DNA of 7,575 nucleotides from Chitinophaga pinensis. GTDB lineage: Bacteria; Bacteroidota; Bacteroidia; Flavobacteriales_D; Crocinitomicaceae. The stretch covers positions 1-7,575 of the forward strand of contig CAMATR010000070.1 of the NCBI GenBank assembly GCA_945861175.1. The letters are read 5' to 3'. Under the pieces are notes generated by a model. The model was given only the letters and a program-made list of their open reading frames with translations. It did not search any database and was not told the origin of the DNA. The stretch's first letter is position 1; the number at the start of each line of letters is the position of its first letter. This document shows positions 1 through 6,404 of this stretch, one piece after another. The position numbers and the translations under genes were made by a program.

Positions 1-1490
1 TTCGATAGAGTGTCTTCTATAAATTGATTTGACAAAGTATCTTGTTTTTGTGAATAGGTATTAATCATTTGATCTCGCATGATTGATTTTGCACCCATCT
101 CCATTCGGCTGTTGATTTTTAGGAAAAGATACGTCGCATCAACCTGACCAGAAAAAACATTGTTTTTTTCAAAATTGAACAAACGTTGACTTAAAGTAGA
201 AATTTGAAGCGGACTATTAGAGTTATCGAAGAATTGCTGCGAATAATAACCTTGAATAGAATCTGTCCCGAGTGATTGATTAAAATCAATAACCACATCT
301 CCTTTGTTTTCTTTAAACTCATAACGATAATTGACGTTTAAATCAATGTTTTGATTTTGAGTGGGATCAGATGAAACTCTTTTCCAATTGAGATAGTCAG
401 TTGTAAAATTATTCGTTTGTGCATTCCACTGATCACCAGTTCTGTTTCTTTCTCCAATACTTCCAATCGCTGAAACACCTAGTGTTTGGCGGTTTTTCAA
501 ACTGATATCCAAACCAAAACGAAAGGTATGCCCAAAATTTTGGTCTGTCCCTAGTCGCGTCTGTTTCAAATTAACAATTGAATCATCGTATAAGCGCTCG
601 ATTGTCGAATAATTATTGCGGTAACCATCCATATAACGACCTGCATAGCTTCCATAAATATTGTAAAATGAATTCCTAAAACTCAAAGAAGCATTTCCAT
701 CAAACACATTTCCATTCTTGACGAAACCGGTTCCTATATTTCCATTTATCAATCCATTGAACCCTTGAAGTTTATTCTTTTTTAAAACAATATTTATTAT
801 TCCAGATGTTCCATCAGGGTCATATTTTGCCGACGGATTCGTTACCACTTCAATTCGCTCTATCGAGCCTGCCGGCAAAGCATCTAATAATGTTTTACCA
901 TTCCCTCCAGTTAAAGAGCTAGGGCGGCCATCAATCAAAATGGTAACTTTACCATCTCCGCGCATCATTACATTACCATCCTGATCTAACTCTACTGAAG
1001 GAATTTTACTCAAAACATCATTGGCCGTTCCTCCCTTTACTGTATTGTCTTCAGCCACATTAAATATCTTCTTATCAATGCCTGCTTTTAAAACATCAAG
1101 TTGCCCAGTTACCTTTATTTCTTTTAGCTCGCCACTTTTTTCAGGCTCTAACTTAATAGTCCCTAAGTTTAAAACTTTAGTTGTTGCGGTAAGTGAAACT
1201 CCATTCACTTCAAATGGTATATAACCTGAAAATGTGAGTGTCGCGTAGTAATTTCCTAAAGTTATTTTATTTAGTAAAAACTTGCCTTCAAAATCTGTAT
1301 ATATACCTGTAACAATCTGAGAATCCTTTGCATTAAACAATTTAAAAGAAACATATTCTACTGTTTTCTCGGTGACTTTATCAATTACTTTTCCCGAGAT
1401 TATCCCATCGCTCTGACCAAAAGTTATTTGTTTATAAAATAGACTTATTAAAAGCGAAATAGAAATAAATAAATAATTTTTGATTAACAT
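1..1490 (-). CDS. TonB-receptor-like outer membrane beta-barrel protein (3' end outside window)
   Basis: About 496 residues are readable from ATG 1490-1488 to the left edge with no stop, so the C-terminal part of the barrel is missing. Residues 1-25 form a signal peptide (Lys4, a hydrophobic run, then TFGQ). Residues 29-113 read as a carboxypeptidase-regulatory-like beta-sandwich (starting ISGKVIDKVT, with TDFEGKF and a YYATLTFSGY strand). Residues 126-240 form a plug: NDVLSKIPSVELD, then VTILIDGRPSSL, then IERIEVVTNPSAKYDPDGTS and GIINIVLKK. From about residue 245 alternating beta-strand sequence begins the barrel. This order is typical of the Bacteroidota 'outer membrane beta-barrel family protein' group, which is related to TonB-dependent receptors and usually around 750-950 residues. 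LKEIKVTG at 122-129 resembles the short motif before the plug in SusC-like proteins. The ligand cannot be read from sequence. No clear Shine-Dalgarno precedes the start. The gene is divergent from the SPFH gene. Confidence 0.88.
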   Translation of the reverse strand, partial: MLIKNYLFISISLLISLFYKQITFGQSDGIISGKVIDKVTEKTVEYVSFKLFNAKDSQIVTGIYTDFEGKFLLNKITLGNYYATLTFSGYIPFEVNGVSLTATTKVLNLGTIKLEPEKSGELKEIKVTGQLDVLKAGIDKKIFNVAEDNTVKGGTANDVLSKIPSVELDQDGNVMMRGDGKVTILIDGRPSSLTGGNGKTLLDALPAGSIERIEVVTNPSAKYDPDGTSGIINIVLKKNKLQGFNGLINGNIGTGFVKNGNVFDGNASLSFRNSFYNIYGSYAGRYMDGYRNNYSTIERLYDDSIVNLKQTRLGTDQNFGHTFRFGLDISLKNRQTLGVSAIGSIGERNRTGDQWNAQTNNFTTDYLNWKRVSSDPTQNQNIDLNVNYRYEFKENKGDVVIDFNQSLGTDSIQGYYSQQFFDNSNSPLQISTLSQRLFNFEKNNVFSGQVDATYLFLKINSRMEMGAKSIMRDQMINTYSQKQDTLSNQFIEDTLS

Positions 1491-1593
1491 TTTAGAAAAT
1501 TGGTCTCTTAGTTTAAGGTGGATAAAATTACTTAATTTAAAGAAGTATTAAAGCTGAAATGAATTTTCTAATTTTCAAGTTCTGCTTTACGAT

Positions 1594-1607
1594 TGTAAAA
1601 TTTTACA
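1594..1607. promoter_or_regulatory. Perfect 14-bp palindrome in divergent spacer (candidate operator)
   Basis: TGTAAAATTTTACA is a perfect inverted repeat with no central spacer. It lies in the 254-bp region between the divergently transcribed outer-membrane receptor (start 1490) and SPFH gene (start 1745), 104 bp upstream of the receptor start. Further TTTAC half-sites occur at 1586-1590 and 1619-1623, 16-17 bp either side of the one inside the palindrome (1602-1606). Symmetry and place suit a dimeric regulator site. The region is very AT-rich, so chance remains possible. No regulator is encoded nearby. Confidence 0.35.
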
Positions 1608-1622
1608 GAAAAAATATTTTTA

Positions 1623-1630
1623 CAACACTA
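1623..1630 (-). promoter_or_regulatory. Weak -7-like element for the outer-membrane receptor gene
   Basis: Read on the minus strand, TAGTGTTG differs by one base from the Bacteroidota -7 consensus TAnnTTTG. A TTG lies 22 bp upstream, within the 17-23 bp spacing described for Flavobacterium promoters. A transcript starting just downstream would carry a leader of about 125 nt, with the palindrome near +10 to +25, a usual place for a repressor site. One mismatch in an AT-rich spacer makes this weak. Confidence 0.2.
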
Positions 1631-1720
1631 AAAATGTCAATTAATATTATAACAAGATTTTATTAAATGCCCCTTTAACAATTCAATTGAAAAAACAATA
1701 ACAAGGAAAGAATTAATTGA

Positions 1721-1728
1721 TAGCTTTG
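1721..1728 (+). promoter_or_regulatory. -7 promoter element before the SPFH gene
   Basis: TAGCTTTG matches the Bacteroidota -7 consensus TAnnTTTG at every fixed base and ends 16 nt before the ATG at 1745. The predicted leader would be only about 10 nt, and no Shine-Dalgarno is present in it. No TTG is found at the usual 17-23 bp upstream; the nearest (1687-1689) is 31 bp away. The -33 half is therefore unsupported. Confidence 0.4.
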
Positions 1729-1744
1729 TTTAAATCATTTATAT

Positions 1745-2665
1745 ATGTCAACATCTCTAATTGTTATTGGAATTATTGTACTTTCAATAGTATCTTGTTT
1801 CACCACTGTACAACAAGGAACCATCACTGTTATTACCATGTTTGGTAAATACCGTAGAATTCTTCACCCAGGATTAAATTTTAGAATTCCAATTTTAGAA
1901 AAATCTTTTAGCCGCGTTTCAATACAGAATCGTGCGATAGAAATGGAATTTCAGGCAATTACACAGGATCAAGCAAATGTTTATTTCAAAGCAATGCTCG
2001 TATATGCAGTTCTTGATGCACAAGAAGATACAGTTAAAAACGTAGCCTTTAAATTCATGGATCAGCGCAGTTTTTCGCAAGCTTTAATTCGCACGATTGA
2101 AGGTTCTGTGCGAGGATATGTTGCAACAAAGAAACAAGCCGAAATACTACTATTACGTGGTGAGATAGTCGCAGATGTTAAAGAAAGTCTTGATTCCACC
2201 CTCGAAACATGGGGGTTTCACTTGATTGACCTTCAATTGAATGATATAACATTTGATGCTGAAATCACAACTTCAATGGCAAAAGTAGTTGCTTCAAACA
2301 ACTTGAAAGCAGCTGCAGAGAATGAAGGCCAAGCTTTACTAATTACTAAAACAAAAGCAGCTGAAGCAGAAGGGAACGCAATAAAAATATCTGCTCAAGC
2401 AGAGAAAGAGGCTTCTCAACTTAAAGGGCAAGGTATAGCATTGTTCAGGGAAGAAGTAGCAAAAGGGATGACTGAGGCAGCTGATAAAATGCGCGAAGCA
2501 AATCTGGACACTTCATTAATAATGTTTTCTATGTGGACCGAATCCATTAAAGAATTTGCTGAAAAAGGAAAGGGTAATGTCATTTTCTTGGATGGGTCAA
2601 TAGAAAACATGGAGCGCACTATCAAACAAATGATGGCGAATGATATGTTGAAGAAAGATAAATAA
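1745..2665 (+). CDS. SPFH/Band 7 (stomatin-prohibitin-HIR-like) membrane protein
   Basis: The 306-residue protein has one N-terminal membrane anchor at about 4-22 (Leu/Ile/Val-rich). The SPFH domain follows at once: QQGTITVITMFGKYRRILHP at 23-42, then GLNFRIPI, is the classic entry into the fold. The domain runs to about residue 180 (LIDLQLNDITFDAEI at 160-174). Residues 180-235 are rich in Ala, Glu, Lys and Gln and should form the coiled coil that drives ring or cage assembly. The tail (SLIMFSMWTESIKEFAEKGK, then NVIFLDGS) recalls the plant HIR branch rather than HflK/HflC. Such proteins oligomerise on membranes and scaffold proteases or lipid domains; a specific role here is inference. No NfeD-like partner adjoins it; the next gene, 179 bp on, is an outer-membrane barrel. 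The start is supported because the anchor begins right at the ATG. Confidence 0.9.
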   Translation: MSTSLIVIGIIVLSIVSCFTTVQQGTITVITMFGKYRRILHPGLNFRIPILEKSFSRVSIQNRAIEMEFQAITQDQANVYFKAMLVYAVLDAQEDTVKNVAFKFMDQRSFSQALIRTIEGSVRGYVATKKQAEILLLRGEIVADVKESLDSTLETWGFHLIDLQLNDITFDAEITTSMAKVVASNNLKAAAENEGQALLITKTKAAEAEGNAIKISAQAEKEASQLKGQGIALFREEVAKGMTEAADKMREANLDTSLIMFSMWTESIKEFAEKGKGNVIFLDGSIENMERTIKQMMANDMLKKDK

Positions 2666-2844
2666 ATCTTAAACTTTCAATTCAAATCTAATTTTAAGAG
2701 GTGGCAATATTTCGGTCTTAATGCCCAAAAAGTAGTTGATTAAATTGAAATAGATAGGTCTAGAAAAGATTTCTTGAGAAACCATACGTTGCATTCCAGT
2801 AAATAAAAAGAACTATTTTTACCACTTTACGGATTTTTTGATTC
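2666..2844. other. Spacer between SPFH and barrel genes, no gene seen
   Basis: These 179 bp contain no convincing ORF, RNA gene or full TAnnTTTG element. A 7-bp inverted repeat (TCTTAAA at 2667-2673 and TTTAAGA at 2693-2699, 19-nt loop) has no GC-rich stem or T-tract. A second imperfect inverted repeat, GTAAA at 2799-2803 with TTTAC at 2818-2822, lies just before the barrel gene and shares its ends with the palindrome at 1594-1607. Whether the barrel gene has its own promoter cannot be decided by eye. Confidence 0.4.
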
Positions 2845-3966
2845 ATGAAGAAAATTATTTTTTATTGCCTTTGTAGTATATTTCTTTTTTCTACATTTTC
2901 ATTTTCTCAAAAAAAGTTTTTAGGCTTTTCATCTTTAAGTGATACTATTGAGTCTACCAAAAATGGTACATTTTTCATTCCTTTGTTATACTATACGCCA
3001 GATACGCGTTGGGCAGCTGGCGCAGCAGGGGTATATTACTTTAAGATTCCACCAAAAGACTCAACTGAGTATAAAACCAGAACCAGCAATATTCAATTAT
3101 TAGCGGATTATACCCAAAACAGACAAGCCGATCTATGGGCAACATGGAATGTTTTTACCCGAAATGAAAACTATTTATTGAAAGGTGATTTACGATTTAG
3201 AAATTTCCCAGATAAGTTTTATGGACTTGGGAACAACACAACTAAAAGTCAAATGGAAAGTTACTCGTACAACTTAATTCAGATAAAATCGATGTTTCTA
3301 AAAAAAATAAAACCTAATTTTTTTCTAGGATTCGATTACGAATTTGAAAACGAGTACGGCTTTAAGTATTCGCCAGGAGGAACACTTGAAACAGGTTCAA
3401 TTACTGGTTACAATGGAGGTATAGGATCTGCTGTTGGTATAATTAGTGTTTACGATTCTCGAGATTTTATTATCAATGCTCAAAAAGGTATGCTTTTAGA
3501 AATGTCAACCTATTTATTTAATAATGTTTTAGGTAGTTCTTTTAACTTTTTCAATGTAAATACAACCTTTCAGAAATATTGGCAATTAAAGCGAAATCAT
3601 ATCCTAGCATTTCAATATAAAAACAAATTAAGCTTTGGGGATGTCCCATTTATTGACATGGCTACCTTGGGGAATGATGACATCTTGAGGGGGTATCCCA
3701 AAAATCGATTTAGGGACAAGCATTTTGCAGGAACCCAAGTGGAATATCGTTTTCCTTTATTTTGGCGCTTTGGAATGGTAACCTTTGCAGGAGTTGGAGA
3801 TGTTTTTGGAAAGGCAAGCGATTTAAAATGGCATTTATTGAAATATTCAGTCGGTACAGGCCTTCGTTTTGTTATCAACCCCTCAGAAAGGCTTAATATA
3901 CGCTTAGATTACGCCTATGGACGGGAAGGAGGATATTTCTATTTTGTTGTTGCAGAATCATTTTGA
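2845..3966 (+). CDS. BamA/TamA-family (Omp85) outer membrane barrel without POTRA domains
   Basis: The 373-residue protein begins with a clear signal peptide (about 1-21, Lys2-Lys3 then a hydrophobic run ending FSFSQ). The rest is alternating beta-strand sequence. VYDSRD at 202-207 matches the conserved D-x-R-D strand start of Omp85 barrels. LRGYPKNRFRD at 281-291 holds the RGY motif of the loop that folds back into the barrel. GVGDVFG at 316-322 and the terminal Phe373 are further family hallmarks; a C-terminal aromatic residue is the usual insertion signal. Only about 30 residues lie between the signal peptide and the first strands, so there is no room for POTRA repeats. BamA itself is about twice this length, so this is not the essential assembly factor. 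Short Bacteroidota members of this family are common and mostly uncharacterised. It follows the SPFH gene on the same strand and ends tail to tail with the epimerase gene. No Shine-Dalgarno is visible; the signal peptide fixes the start. Confidence 0.88.
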   Translation: MKKIIFYCLCSIFLFSTFSFSQKKFLGFSSLSDTIESTKNGTFFIPLLYYTPDTRWAAGAAGVYYFKIPPKDSTEYKTRTSNIQLLADYTQNRQADLWATWNVFTRNENYLLKGDLRFRNFPDKFYGLGNNTTKSQMESYSYNLIQIKSMFLKKIKPNFFLGFDYEFENEYGFKYSPGGTLETGSITGYNGGIGSAVGIISVYDSRDFIINAQKGMLLEMSTYLFNNVLGSSFNFFNVNTTFQKYWQLKRNHILAFQYKNKLSFGDVPFIDMATLGNDDILRGYPKNRFRDKHFAGTQVEYRFPLFWRFGMVTFAGVGDVFGKASDLKWHLLKYSVGTGLRFVINPSERLNIRLDYAYGREGGYFYFVVAESF

Positions 3967-3983
3967 AAAATAAATTTTTTTTT
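3966..3983. terminator. A/T-rich stretch between convergent genes, possible bidirectional terminator
   Basis: Directly after the barrel-gene stop lies an A-run followed by TAAA and nine T's (3975-3983). It can fold only as an A:T stem, with no GC base. The convergent epimerase gene ends at 4005, so a shared terminator would be expected in this 38-bp gap. The T-tract suits plus-strand termination, but the stem is too weak for a confident intrinsic terminator. Confidence 0.22.
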
Positions 3984-4004
3984 AACTCATCAGAAACTCT
4001 TAAT

Positions 4005-5039
4005 TCACTGAAAGTATCTATTTCTTTCCGCACCAATACCATTTAATTTTGGAAGGATAAGTTTCCCGTCAACGAGCTGAACTCCGACAAAAGGATCGTT
4101 TGTAATCAAAAAAGGACCGTCTAAATCTACCCAATCTGCCAAGGATGCAAAATTCGCCATTGCTGTAACTGCGCAGGAAGATTCTGCCATGCAACCTGTA
4201 ACGACTTTCATTTTTCTTTTTCTTGCCTCTCCAATCATATGATAAGCTTCGCGTAATCCAGTGCTCTTCATCAATTTGACATTAATTCCGTGAAAGGAAC
4301 TTGCAATTCGGTCAATATCGATTAATCTTTTGCAACTTTCGTCTGCAATTATAGGCAATGGGCTTCTCTCGGTTAACCAAGCTGATAAAGATAAATTATC
4401 TTTAGAAAAAGGTTGTTCAATAAAACTAGCGCCAGCCTCTTTAAGAAAGTGAACAAAATCCAAGGCCTGTTCTTTATCCTTCCAACCTTGATTCGCATCT
4501 ATCGAAAATGGTCCATTCCAAACTTCTAGAATGCGCTTCATAATTTCTTGATCATTATCAGAACCCAGTTTTACCTTCAACACTTCAAAACCAAGTTCCA
4601 TCGCCTCTATTGTTTTTTCGACCATTTTAGCGGGCGTATCAATACCAATGGTATATGAACTTTGTTTATCAGATCTGTATGTATTGTAATAATTTGCGAC
4701 AGTTGTTGCTTTCAATTTACAAATCAAGTCATGCAATGCAATATCAAATCCGGCCTTTGCAGCATTCTTCCCTTCTTGCAATTCATCAATATAATGAAGT
4801 AGGCTGTCGATTTCAAATGGCGAATCAAATTGCTTTAGATCAATACCATTTAAAAAGTTTATTACAGTTTCTTGTGACTCCCCCAAATAAGGCGGCATAG
4901 TACATTCACCATAACCAGTTACTCCTTCGAATTCGAGTTGAATAATGATAATTGGCGTGTATGTTCGACTATTACCTGAAACCGTGAACGGATGTTTGAA
5001 TTGTAACTGAAAAGGATAATATGACAGTGATATACTCAC
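4005..5039 (-). CDS. Dipeptide epimerase (L-Ala-D/L-Glu epimerase type, enolase superfamily)
   Basis: The 344-residue protein has the two-domain enolase-superfamily layout: an N-terminal capping domain (about 1-115) and a TIM barrel. All catalytic landmarks of the dipeptide epimerase branch are present: the K-x-K acid/base pair at K155/K157 (VLKVKLG); metal ligands D181 (SIDANQGW), E208 (FIEQPF) and D233 (IADES); the opposing base K255 (INVKLMK); GCMAES at 282-287; and the D-x-D at D305/D307 (DLDGP) that holds the dipeptide amino group. The enzyme epimerises the C-terminal residue of a dipeptide. In E. coli and B. subtilis relatives this helps recycle murein L-Ala-D-Glu. Bacteroidota members can prefer other dipeptides, so the substrate is open. 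No signal peptide, so cytosolic. The start is GTG: an in-frame TAA at 5061-5063 blocks extension, no ATG or TTG lies between, and the next Met (48) would delete conserved capping-domain sequence. The upstream PsbP-like gene ends 37 bp before it. Confidence 0.92.
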   Translation of the reverse strand: MSISLSYYPFQLQFKHPFTVSGNSRTYTPIIIIQLEFEGVTGYGECTMPPYLGESQETVINFLNGIDLKQFDSPFEIDSLLHYIDELQEGKNAAKAGFDIALHDLICKLKATTVANYYNTYRSDKQSSYTIGIDTPAKMVEKTIEAMELGFEVLKVKLGSDNDQEIMKRILEVWNGPFSIDANQGWKDKEQALDFVHFLKEAGASFIEQPFSKDNLSLSAWLTERSPLPIIADESCKRLIDIDRIASSFHGINVKLMKSTGLREAYHMIGEARKRKMKVVTGCMAESSCAVTAMANFASLADWVDLDGPFLITNDPFVGVQLVDGKLILPKLNGIGAERNRYFQ

Positions 5040-5047
5040 GAAACAAG

Positions 5048-5055
5048 TAAATATA
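5048..5055 (-). promoter_or_regulatory. Weak -7-like element just before the epimerase GTG
   Basis: On the minus strand TATATTTA matches TAnnTTTG except for the last base, and a TTG (5080-5078) lies 22 bp upstream. Its 3' end is 9 nt from the GTG, so a transcript from it would be nearly leaderless. It may instead be chance in an AT-rich gap, with the epimerase transcribed from upstream. Confidence 0.2.
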
Positions 5056-5076
5056 TTTTTTTAAATCTTAAAAAAC

Positions 5077-5598
5077 TCAATAGTTGAATTGGAAAGATTT
5101 AAGTATTTCATCAAGATGGCGACTGAAAGTATTGTAAGCGTCTTGCTCTGAGGTTGATGTTAAAATAAATGCAAGACCATCTTCTAGCCAAATGTATTGT
5201 TCGAAATGAAGATCGAAGATCCCCTGTTTACCAGTATATACCACGCGATGAAAGTTATATTCTTCATCACTTCCATTTTTTCGTTCACTTAAAATTAGTT
5301 TGCCATTTGTAATCATTGTTTTAACTTGCTCTAGAGAAATTTCCACATATTTATCCAGATCCAAGTCATACTCAGAAACATCTTGCACTAACAAACTGAC
5401 ATTTTCTCGAAATTGATCTTTTTCTGAGGTAATTGCGCTAAAAAGAATGAAATCAGTTCCCATTATTCCACTCGTATCAATAGACCAATCTACAGGATAT
5501 TTTATCGAATATTCCTCAGTGGAATAATTATCAAATTGCGCATTCAGTGAAAACGAAATCAATAAAATGGGAAAGATAAATTTCAGGGTATGAAACAT
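5077..5598 (-). CDS. Small secreted protein with a PsbP/DcrB-like fold
   Basis: I chose the ATG at 5598, giving 173 residues, because it begins a textbook signal peptide (MFHTLKFIFPILLISFSLNA, then QFDNY). The frame stays open to another ATG at 5688, but that form would bury the signal peptide 30 residues inside and overlap the pseudouridine synthase gene. The mature part looks like the PsbP/DcrB/Mog1 alpha-beta fold: YSTEEYSIKYPVDWSI (25-40) is the typical first strand pair, followed by the helix DLDKYVEISLEQVKTM (80-95), the strands FHRVVYTG and FEQYIWLEDGLAFILTSTS (132-150), and a last helix FSRHLDEILKSFQF (158-171). No catalytic residues or lipobox Cys are visible. Proteins of this fold are exported or lipid-anchored and mostly of unknown role, so the fold is a fair call but the function is unknown. 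It lies 64 bp after the pseudouridine synthase and 37 bp before the epimerase. Confidence 0.8.
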   Translation of the reverse strand: MFHTLKFIFPILLISFSLNAQFDNYSTEEYSIKYPVDWSIDTSGIMGTDFILFSAITSEKDQFRENVSLLVQDVSEYDLDLDKYVEISLEQVKTMITNGKLILSERKNGSDEEYNFHRVVYTGKQGIFDLHFEQYIWLEDGLAFILTSTSEQDAYNTFSRHLDEILKSFQFNY

Positions 5599-5617
5599 AA
5601 AAATAATTTTAAAGTGG

Positions 5618-5625
5618 CAAAGATA
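5618..5625 (-). promoter_or_regulatory. -7 promoter element before the PsbP-like gene
   Basis: TATCTTTG on the minus strand matches the Bacteroidota -7 consensus TAnnTTTG at all fixed positions and ends 19 nt before the ATG at 5598. A TTG at 5652-5650 sits 24 bp upstream, one base beyond the 17-23 bp range described for Flavobacterium. The element lies in the 64-bp gap after the pseudouridine synthase stop, so this gene and perhaps the epimerase can be expressed independently. It also supports the shorter start. Confidence 0.5.
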
Positions 5626-5662
5626 GTAGAATGATTCTGTTGATTCGCTCAATTGGCATTTA

Positions 5663-6364
5663 CTACTTGAAGTGTGATTTGAACGCATCAGGAATTCCAG
5701 TTTTAAAACTTATCTCCTTTTTTGTTTCTGGATGACAAATCGTCAAAGAAGCAGAATGCAATGCTAAACGCTGCTTTCCTTTTTCATCTTTACCGTACAT
5801 TTTATCACCAAGCACAGGATTTCCTTTTTCCGATAAGTGGACGCGTATTTGATGTTTGCGCCCGGTAAACAACTGAATTTCAAGTAGACTTAACCCTTTG
5901 GATTCTTTTAACACTTTAAAACCTGTCTTTGATAATTTACCCTTTGATTCATCCTTGGTAGAAAAGACACGAAAGGCTTTATTTTCAAATAAATAGGAAA
6001 CAATTTCCCCTTCTTTTTCTTTTAAAACACCATGAACAACAGTGATATATGTCTTGTTGAATTTCGACCAGTTCTCTTGTAAAAAAGTTTTTGCTGTTTC
6101 AGACTTTGCGAAGACTAAAATTCCAGAAGTTTCCCTATCCAATCGATGCACGACATATACCCTATTTCTGGAACGTGGATTGCCTTTTTTCACATACTCA
6201 TTCAATAAAAAGTGAGCTGTTTTATCTTTCTCTCGATCGGTTCCAATAGTAAGCAAGCCCGGGACTTTATCCGCGATGATTATTGAAGTGTCCTCGTATA
6301 ATATAGTCAACCCTTTTGGATGAAATTTTTTTGGAATACGAGTTGTAGTTGACCTATCAGACAT
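5663..6364 (-). CDS. RluA-family RNA pseudouridine synthase
   Basis: The 233-residue enzyme converts uridine to pseudouridine in rRNA and/or tRNA. The family signature HRLDRETSG lies at 73-81, with catalytic Asp76. Other conserved blocks are ILYEDTSIIIADKVPGLLTI (21-40, the first core strand pair), LLEIQLFTGRKHQIRVHL (160-177), GNPVLGDKMYG (181-191) and RLALHSASL (199-207). There is no N-terminal S4 RNA-binding domain. At this length it resembles the short RluA/TruC-type members rather than RluC/RluD. The target uridine cannot be told from sequence. No signal peptide, so cytosolic. It starts 40 bp after the beta-mannosidase stop with no visible -7 element between, so read-through from the mannosidase transcript is possible though the functions are unrelated. 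A short Ser/Thr-rich N-terminus before the core agrees with ATG 6364. Confidence 0.93.
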   Translation of the reverse strand: MSDRSTTTRIPKKFHPKGLTILYEDTSIIIADKVPGLLTIGTDREKDKTAHFLLNEYVKKGNPRSRNRVYVVHRLDRETSGILVFAKSETAKTFLQENWSKFNKTYITVVHGVLKEKEGEIVSYLFENKAFRVFSTKDESKGKLSKTGFKVLKESKGLSLLEIQLFTGRKHQIRVHLSEKGNPVLGDKMYGKDEKGKQRLALHSASLTICHPETKKEISFKTGIPDAFKSHFK

Positions 6365-6404
6365 CAGTTGAGGTGATTTTTTATTTTGCGATTTGATGAT
6401 TCAA

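Noticed and set aside
1021..1224. Plus-strand open frame of 67 codons
   Set aside because: It lies antisense inside the receptor gene, over the regulatory-like and plug domains whose minus-strand protein is clearly conserved. It has no start context or recognisable product.
1635..1640. TTGACA on the minus strand as an E. coli-type -35 box for the receptor gene
   Set aside because: Bacteroidota primary sigma factors use TTG/TAnnTTTG promoters, and no TATAAT follows at 16-18 bp. The match is probably chance in AT-rich DNA.
2416..2625. Minus-strand open frame of 69 codons
   Set aside because: It is antisense to the coiled-coil and C-terminal part of the SPFH gene, with no independent support.
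2667..2699. Inverted repeat TCTTAAA/TTTAAGA after the SPFH gene as a terminator
   Set aside because: The stem is only 7 bp with a single G:C-type pair, the loop is 19 nt and no T-tract follows, so it does not meet the form of an intrinsic terminator.
3612..3878. Minus-strand open frame of 88 codons
   Set aside because: It is antisense to the RGY-loop region of the Omp85 barrel. The plus-strand reading has family motifs; this one does not.
4655..4900. Plus-strand open frame of 81 codons
   Set aside because: It is antisense to the capping-domain region of the dipeptide epimerase and its product is unlike any family I recognise.
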